A stretch of DNA of 10,470 bases from JBLHOS01 sp047623825 (GTDB lineage: Bacteria; Pseudomonadota; Alphaproteobacteria; Rhodobacterales; Rhodobacteraceae): NCBI GenBank assembly GCA_047623825.1, contig JBLHOS010000095.1, forward strand, positions 1 through 10,470, in the 5' to 3' direction. The notes beneath the pieces were generated by a model. That model ran no database searches and was not told where the DNA came from. It saw nothing but the letters and a program-made list of their open reading frames with translations. How positions within the stretch are numbered: the stretch's first letter is position 1; every line of letters begins with the position of its first letter. Shown one piece after another: positions 6,655 to 10,470 of this stretch. The position numbers and the translations under genes are program-made.

Positions 6655-7767
6655 TTAGTCCCGCGCCAACACGCGAAGACGGCTGTCAAATTCACCTCGG
6701 TCAACATAGCAGCCATGCAAATGGCGCGCGCCGGTGCTGGGATCAAACGACTGGCGTCCATGCATGACCCGGCGGTTGTCAAAGACGACCATTTCACCCC
6801 GGCGCAGTTTTAGCGTCACCCTATAACTGGCATCGCGCGTCAACGTCATAAAGGCGCGGTATGCTGCGTAATAGGCCTGCAACATGTCCGGCGCCAGATC
6901 CAGAATTCCCGCGATATGCGCGTTATAGCACACCTCAGAAACGCGGCCGTCCTCAGTCAGCGTGATCACTTTTTGGCGGCGCCGTATATCATGGGTCTGA
7001 TCGCGAAACCGAAACGGGACAGAGACCTGAGACAACAGATCAAAGGCGGAAGCGTCAGCCGCGCGCAGATCTTCGGCAATTGCGACCCCGTCACAAAAAA
7101 GCGATCCGCCGCCCACTGCCTCATTTCGCAAACAGTGCAGGAACTGAAAGCCGGGCGGCAGTTCCTGATTGGGTAGGTCAGTGTGGAACGGCAATGCGTC
7201 TGCCGTGTAGGCCGAATTATTTGGGTTCGGTTTCGATTTGACCTCAAATGTCAGGCCAAAATTTGTTTCCCGCAGAAAGCTGATCCTGCGGGCAATCGCC
7301 ATACCGACCGCAGTACTGTCAGCCAAACCTTGAACAATCGATACCCCATAACGCTTGGTCTGGATCATCCAGTCCTGCAACGCTGTATCAGAAGTTGTGA
7401 TCGCATCAGCCTCAGCGCGCGGTATGCCCGATGCCCCCAAATCACTGCGCCAAGCAACCGGCGCAATATCGGCGGGATCGTCCAACGACACGCCCGGACG
7501 GTGCGTTTTTAGCCAGTCGAGTGAAAACCGACTAAGCGATTGCTGATCTTGCCAGACCAGTTCCAGATCAGGACCGGCAACATTGGCCTCAGCCAAGCCG
7601 ATATCATGCGGCACGCTTAGCAGATCAAACGTTCGCTCTTGGGTGTCTGGGTGGAAGCCTGCGGGATCATTGTCACGCAGCCAGATATACGGAAAAGTTG
7701 CGGCCAGACCATCGGGCCAACGCAGCTCGAGCATGCGGGTGTCGCCATGCAAAATTGCTTGGGTCAT
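6655..7767 (-). CDS. TauD/TfdA-type 2-oxoglutarate dioxygenase, gamma-butyrobetaine hydroxylase family
   Basis: The 370-residue cytoplasmic enzyme has the two-part build of gamma-butyrobetaine/trimethyllysine hydroxylases. A small N-terminal domain (about 1-95, with LRWPDG and FPYIWLRDND) precedes a TauD/TfdA catalytic domain (about 115-365). Iron ligands are His195 and Asp197 (FHTD) and His336 (VMHGRQSF); Arg348 (GARHLHGCYVDRG) is placed to bind 2-oxoglutarate. The catalytic set is complete. The N-terminal domain lacks the Cys cluster that binds zinc in human BBOX1: the tract after WLRDN is DPAGFHP. The ATG at 7767 is preferred because conserved sequence begins there and AGGA lies 9 bases upstream; an in-frame GTG at 7815 would add 16 unconvincing residues. 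The substrate could be gamma-butyrobetaine or another amine or acid; the family is secure, the substrate is not. Confidence 0.85.
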   Translation of the reverse strand: MTQAILHGDTRMLELRWPDGLAATFPYIWLRDNDPAGFHPDTQERTFDLLSVPHDIGLAEANVAGPDLELVWQDQQSLSRFSLDWLKTHRPGVSLDDPADIAPVAWRSDLGASGIPRAEADAITTSDTALQDWMIQTKRYGVSIVQGLADSTAVGMAIARRISFLRETNFGLTFEVKSKPNPNNSAYTADALPFHTDLPNQELPPGFQFLHCLRNEAVGGGSLFCDGVAIAEDLRAADASAFDLLSQVSVPFRFRDQTHDIRRRQKVITLTEDGRVSEVCYNAHIAGILDLAPDMLQAYYAAYRAFMTLTRDASYRVTLKLRRGEMVVFDNRRVMHGRQSFDPSTGARHLHGCYVDRGEFDSRLRVLARD

Positions 7768-7829
7768 CGGGGGGTATCCTGAATGTCGATTGAACGGAAA
7801 AGTAGTCGGAAACACAGCGCTTTAGCCCC

Positions 7830-7885
7830 GGGGCGGCGGCCACCAGTCAAAGACTTTCGCATGAGGATGTCCGGGGTGGCGCCCC
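7830..7885. repeat. Inverted repeat with 11-bp interrupted stem in the dioxygenase leader
   Basis: On the + strand GGGGCG (7830-7835) and CCACC (7840-7844) pair with GGTGG (7875-7879) and CGCCCC (7880-7885), giving an 11-bp GC-rich stem with a 4-base bulge (7836-7839). The 30-base loop contains a second small hairpin, AGTC-AAA-GACT (7845-7855). The element starts about 63 bases before the dioxygenase start. It may be an mRNA structure or a transcription attenuator; no T-run follows it. Confidence 0.5.
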
Positions 7886-7910
7886 AAAACGATGCACATG
7901 GGTTCAGGTT

Positions 7911-7935
7911 CCTATCAACTGATCAGACGTTGAGG
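7911..7935. repeat. Operator-like imperfect palindrome upstream of the dioxygenase
   Basis: CCT-AT-CAAC (7911-7919) is matched by GTTG-AGG (7929-7935) with a two-base bulge, around a TGATCA core (7920-7925). The size, about 25 bp, suits a dimeric regulator or a small stem-loop. It lies about 145 bases before the dioxygenase ATG. Function is unproven. Confidence 0.3.
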
Positions 7936-8023
7936 CCAAAGGGCGTGAAACGGCAAGTCTTTTTTGGGGGTCATATTCTGTGTTGGACGACACAAATGCC
8001 GCGCAACGGCGATATCCTGGTGC

Positions 8024-9201
8024 CTAAATTGCGGCTCTGGGCTTTGCGTTGGCTTGCCTAAAAAGGCCAAGCGCAATCATGCTGATAATCAGCATCACAG
8101 AGCCAAGGAAAAACGCCATGCCGATGCTGCCTGACCGATCGGCCATGCTGCCCGCCAATGCAGGTGCTATCATCATGATGGCATAGTAGATGGTGTAGAA
8201 TACGCCCATGCCAAAGGCCCGCGCCTCAGGTCGTAAAACCAAAGATGGCAAGGTCATGATCGGCCCTACCGCTAATCCAAACAAAAGACCGACCACCACG
8301 AAAATCACCGGTGTTGCCCACGCAGGAACAAACAGAACCATCGGCATCAAGATCGTGTAGGCACCTAAACTTATCATCATGATCGTATCACGTCGCCCGG
8401 TCCGGTCCGGTCTGCAAGGATCCCACCAATCGGAACAGATATGGCAATGACAATCATGAAGACGCTTGTTGCCGAGCTGGCAATTGTCAGATCCCATCCA
8501 CCCTCACTCAAAAGGGCGGGACCAAAGCTGAAGACCATCGCAAGTGCTGCGTTATAAAGCGCCCAGATCGCGCCTGCGAGGCACAACGCATAGACAGGAA
8601 GCCGTGCGAGTTTAATGCCAGTGGGCGCAGAAGCCGCGGCGCCGGGTGCTGCCCGGTAGCCAACCGCGAACAGCACCAACCCCGCCCCGATGACCAACAA
8701 AACGGTGAGCCACGCCAGATAAAGCCCACCGTATGCCGCGATGCTTGGCAAGGTCAGCAGAGCCAATGCAATACCAACGGGCCAGGAATTGATGAAAATC
8801 GCAATCGCGGTGGAAATTTCGCGACCCGCGAACCAATCAACCAGCATCTTTGTCATGACCACATTCAGCACGACGCCCCCGGCCCCGGCCAACAGCCGCC
8901 CCGCCGTGAACCAGCCCCAGTTTGGGCCAAAGCTGACCAATGCAGCCCCGATCATCATCAACAGCATACTTAGAATAATGATGCGCTTGTCACCGAACCG
9001 GGTTGCAATTGCGCCGCCCGGGATCGCAACAATCACGCCGGGTGCCAGATAAAGACCGATCATAAAGCCAATATCAGCCAAGCTGACCGTGTAACTTTCG
9101 ATCACTAAAGGTGACAACGCCGCCAACGACTGAAATTGAAAACCCATCGTCATTCTTGCGAAAAACAAAACGGTAAGGATTGCCCAACGGTTAGAAAACA
9201 T
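8024..9201 (-). pseudogene. Major facilitator superfamily transporter, frameshifted
   Basis: Two overlapping frames together make one MFS transporter. The first, from ATG 9201, gives residues 1-267 with about eight helices and a loop 2-3 motif (GGAIATRFGDKR, 62-73). It reaches ILADRTG, then runs into PGDVIRS and a stop at 8377. The second frame carries RRDTIMM followed by four more helices to the stop at 8024. At the junction are three tandem copies of CCGGT (8397-8411). With two copies the protein is continuous, about 390 residues with an intact motif A (GGILADRTGRRD) between helices 8 and 9. As it stands the gene would make a truncated eight-helix protein. GGGGGA 4 bases before 9201 supports that ATG over an upstream TTG at 9222. 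The substrate is unknown. A sequencing error or switchable repeat remains possible. Confidence 0.85.
8397..8411. repeat. Three tandem copies of CCGGT at the frameshift
   Basis: CCGGT occurs at 8397-8401, 8402-8406 and 8407-8411. Because of the repeat, both frames read DRTG here on the minus strand. Deleting one copy joins the two halves of the MFS gene exactly. A third copy therefore looks like a slippage duplication. Confidence 0.85.
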
Positions 9202-9205
9202 GCCG

Positions 9206-9211
9206 TCCCCC
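9206..9211 (-). promoter_or_regulatory. Ribosome binding site deciding the MFS start
   Basis: On the minus strand this is GGGGGA, 4 bases before the ATG at 9201. It favours that ATG over the TTG at 9222, which has no such site. Confidence 0.6.
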
Positions 9212-9228
9212 TGACCCGTCAACTCTGT

Positions 9229-9249
9229 GCGAGACGCTGATGTCTTCGC
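9229..9249. repeat. Inverted repeat in the MFS leader
   Basis: GCGAGAC (9229-9235) pairs with GTCT(T)CGC (9242-9249), a 7-bp stem with one bulged base and a 6-base loop. It lies 28-48 bases before the MFS ATG, a position suited to an operator or leader hairpin. Confidence 0.4.
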
Positions 9250-9304
9250 AACTAAATTGTTCTGAAGGCTGTTTGCCTACTTTGAAAATTTGCTAGCGGA
9301 TGAC

Positions 9305-9329
9305 ACAACAATATCTCATATTATGTTGT
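9305..9329. promoter_or_regulatory. AT-rich dyad between divergent genes, candidate operator/promoter
   Basis: ACAACA-ATAT (9305-9314) and ATAT-TA-TGTTGT (9318-9329) form an interrupted palindrome around CTC. It includes TATTAT (9319-9324), a good -10 box for the + strand, though no matching -35 box at the usual distance is seen. It lies in the 163-base gap between the MFS gene and the small-protein gene and could control either or both. The 9-mer TTCTGAAGG occurs on both sides (9260-9268 and 9337-9345). Confidence 0.35.
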
Positions 9330-9364
9330 ATCTTCATTCTGAAGGTACTCTAGGGGAGAACAAA

Positions 9365-9649
9365 ATGTCTTATATTTCGATTTCAAACTGGTCTGCGCCC
9401 GATATGTCCGATGATATGATCAAGGACGTCGCAGGTAAATTTATCCCGCTTATTATGGGTGTAGGCGCCTCGGCCGTTCAAATGGTCCGTACTGATGCGC
9501 AAACAGTCTCTGTCATCACACATTATGCTGATGCGGCCACGGCCAGTGCGGCTCAGGATCAAATCGCAAAAATCAGAGCAAAAGCCGCCAGCGATTTTCC
9601 AATGACAATGCTCAGCACGTCAGCTGGAGACGTTTTCGCCGCCAGCTAA
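9365..9649 (+). CDS. Small conserved-looking protein of unknown function
   Basis: This 94-residue soluble protein is encoded from an ATG with a strong AGGGGAG ribosome site 6 bases upstream. It has no signal peptide or membrane segment. The pattern suggests alternating strands and helices: ISISNW, a helix (MSDDMIKDVAGKFIPLI), VGASAVQMVRT, TVSVITHYA, a second helix (ATASAAQDQIAKIRAKAA), then FPMTMLSTSAGDVFA. That layout resembles small dimeric alpha/beta-barrel (ABM-like) proteins, but no catalytic residue is evident and the resemblance is a guess. It is divergent from the broken MFS gene and 158 bases before the DDAH-like gene. An upstream in-frame TTG at 9290 is unlikely because it ignores the ribosome site. 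Confidence 0.75.
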   Translation: MSYISISNWSAPDMSDDMIKDVAGKFIPLIMGVGASAVQMVRTDAQTVSVITHYADAATASAAQDQIAKIRAKAASDFPMTMLSTSAGDVFAAS

Positions 9650-9807
9650 GACAACAATGGGCCTGGACAACGGAACGACTTATGCTGTCCTACTATCTAG
9701 CCCAGAAACAACCGCTAAGGATGCGCGCGCTTGCCATTGATGCGCGTCTGATCGAAACTTGGACAAAATAGGCCGCGTTGTGGCGGTCTTAATCACCTGA
9801 GGTGCCC
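9650..9807 (+). other. Intergenic region before the DDAH-like gene
   Basis: This 158-base gap has no convincing terminator or promoter. A 29-codon frame (9682-9771) begins with ATG but lacks a ribosome site. GATGCGCG occurs twice (from 9719 and 9739). GAGG at 9799-9802 is the ribosome site of the next gene. Confidence 0.4.
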
Positions 9808-10470
9808 ATGTCCGAAAAATCATTCCGGTTCACCCATGCCGTGACGCGCGCACCCTGCCCCGAAATTATTGATGGGCTGCGCGCCGTTAACACTGGAACG
9901 CCGGATCTGGCGATCTTTCTGGCGGATCATGCGGCCTATATTACGGCGCTGAAATCTACCGGCGCTGCGGTGATCGAGCTTCCGGCGCTTGGCGCATATC
10001 CAGACTCGGTCTTTGTTGAGGACGCTGCGCTGTGCCTGCAAGAGGTCGCGGTCTTGATGCGACCCGGTGCGCCGTCACGTCTGGGCGAAGCGCACGAGAT
10101 GGGCTTGGTCCTGCGCAAGATCTATGGTGAGGTTCTGGAAATCGACGGGCCTGGTCATATTGAGGGCGGTGACATCCTGACGACTGAGCGTGAAATTTTG
10201 GTCGGCACCTCGGCGCGGACCGATGCCGCCGGTGTGGCCGAGCTGCGCGGCATCGTGTCAAACTGGGGCTATAGCCTGCGCGTTGTTGTGACCCCGCCCG
10301 ACGTGCTGCATTTCAAGACGGATTGCTCGCTATTGGCTGGCGACACGATCTTGTCGACCCCACGTCTGGCGGCCTCGGACTGTTTTGAAGGGTATAAGGT
10401 GATCCAAACTGCTGACGGCGAAGACGCTTGCGCCAACGCAATAAGGTTTAATGATCTGGTACTTTTTCCC
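9808..10470 (+). CDS. N(G),N(G)-dimethylarginine dimethylaminohydrolase-like enzyme, 3' end outside window
   Basis: The open frame from ATG 9808 runs 221 codons to the window end without a stop. GAGG lies 5 bases upstream. The sequence matches the amidinotransferase/DDAH fold: YPDSVFVEDAALCL (64-77), GHIEGGDIL (116-124) with Glu119, and VLHFKTDCSLL (166-176) with His168. These correspond to the substrate-binding Asp pair, the Glu and the catalytic His of Pseudomonas DDAH. The catalytic Cys, near residue 250 in this family, lies beyond the window, so activity cannot be fully judged. DDAH converts asymmetric dimethylarginine to citrulline and dimethylamine in the cytoplasm. A relative acting on arginine or citrulline is possible. 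Typical length is about 255 residues, so some 35 residues are missing. Confidence 0.85.
   Translation, partial: MSEKSFRFTHAVTRAPCPEIIDGLRAVNTGTPDLAIFLADHAAYITALKSTGAAVIELPALGAYPDSVFVEDAALCLQEVAVLMRPGAPSRLGEAHEMGLVLRKIYGEVLEIDGPGHIEGGDILTTEREILVGTSARTDAAGVAELRGIVSNWGYSLRVVVTPPDVLHFKTDCSLLAGDTILSTPRLAASDCFEGYKVIQTADGEDACANAIRFNDLVLFP

Larger units (their letters stand above)
7768..8023 (-). promoter_or_regulatory. Leader/intergenic region of the dioxygenase-transporter operon
   Basis: This 256-base gap lies between the stop of the MFS gene and the dioxygenase ATG. It should hold the promoter and leader of the operon on the minus strand. A minus-strand TTGACT followed by GCTAAA with an 18-base spacer is one weak promoter candidate. 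The region has several inverted repeats, listed separately. A + strand frame from 7783 crosses it but has no ribosome site and does not look like protein. No known riboswitch class was recognised. Confidence 0.4.

Noticed and set aside
7783..8061. 92-codon + strand frame across the dioxygenase leader
   Set aside because: No ribosome site, basic and low-complexity product, and it runs antisense into the dioxygenase leader and the MFS end.
8377..8497. Programmed ribosomal frameshift in the MFS gene
   Set aside because: There is no slippery heptamer; the two frames are joined simply by a five-base repeat unit, so a duplication explains it better.
9682..9771. 29-codon frame before the DDAH-like gene
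   Set aside because: No ribosome site and too short to support from composition alone.

Overview
The window reads as chromosomal DNA of a marine Rhodobacteraceae (Roseobacter-group-like) alphaproteobacterium. The evidence is moderate GC, alphaproteobacterial protein sequences throughout, a MetA with an acetyl-CoA-type active site, a class I PPK2, a PotABC-like importer beside a gamma-butyrobetaine-hydroxylase-family dioxygenase, and a dimethylarginine hydrolase. This assignment rests on recognising protein families, not on a marker gene. No rRNA, tRNA, CRISPR array or insertion sequence was seen.

Left part, + strand (1-3692). The C-terminal end of an ATPase-like protein is followed by metA (homoserine O-acyltransferase, first step of methionine synthesis), an alpha/beta-hydrolase with a probable lipoprotein signal whose start lies inside metA, ppk2 (polyphosphate:nucleotide phosphotransferase) and a TetR regulator that overlaps the end of ppk2 by 8 bases. 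All genes run the same way with short gaps or overlaps.

Middle part, - strand (3743-7767, read right to left). A 2-oxoglutarate/Fe(II) dioxygenase of the gamma-butyrobetaine hydroxylase family is followed by two PotB/PotC-like permeases and a PotA-like ATPase. The three transporter genes are joined by 4-base stop/start overlaps. No periplasmic binding protein is present in the window. The 256-base leader of the dioxygenase gene contains long inverted repeats.

Right part (8024-10470). A major facilitator transporter gene on the - strand is broken by a frameshift exactly at three tandem copies of CCGGT; removing one copy restores a full-length 12-helix protein with an intact MFS motif A. Divergent from it is a small 94-residue protein gene of unknown function. 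Last comes the first 221 codons of a dimethylarginine dimethylaminohydrolase-type enzyme, cut by the window end.

The most notable points are the frameshifted transporter, the PotABC-like importer with no binding protein but a dioxygenase at the head of the operon, the structured leader of that operon, and Glu111 in MetA, which points to acetyl-CoA instead of succinyl-CoA. I see no clear new defence or mobile system.
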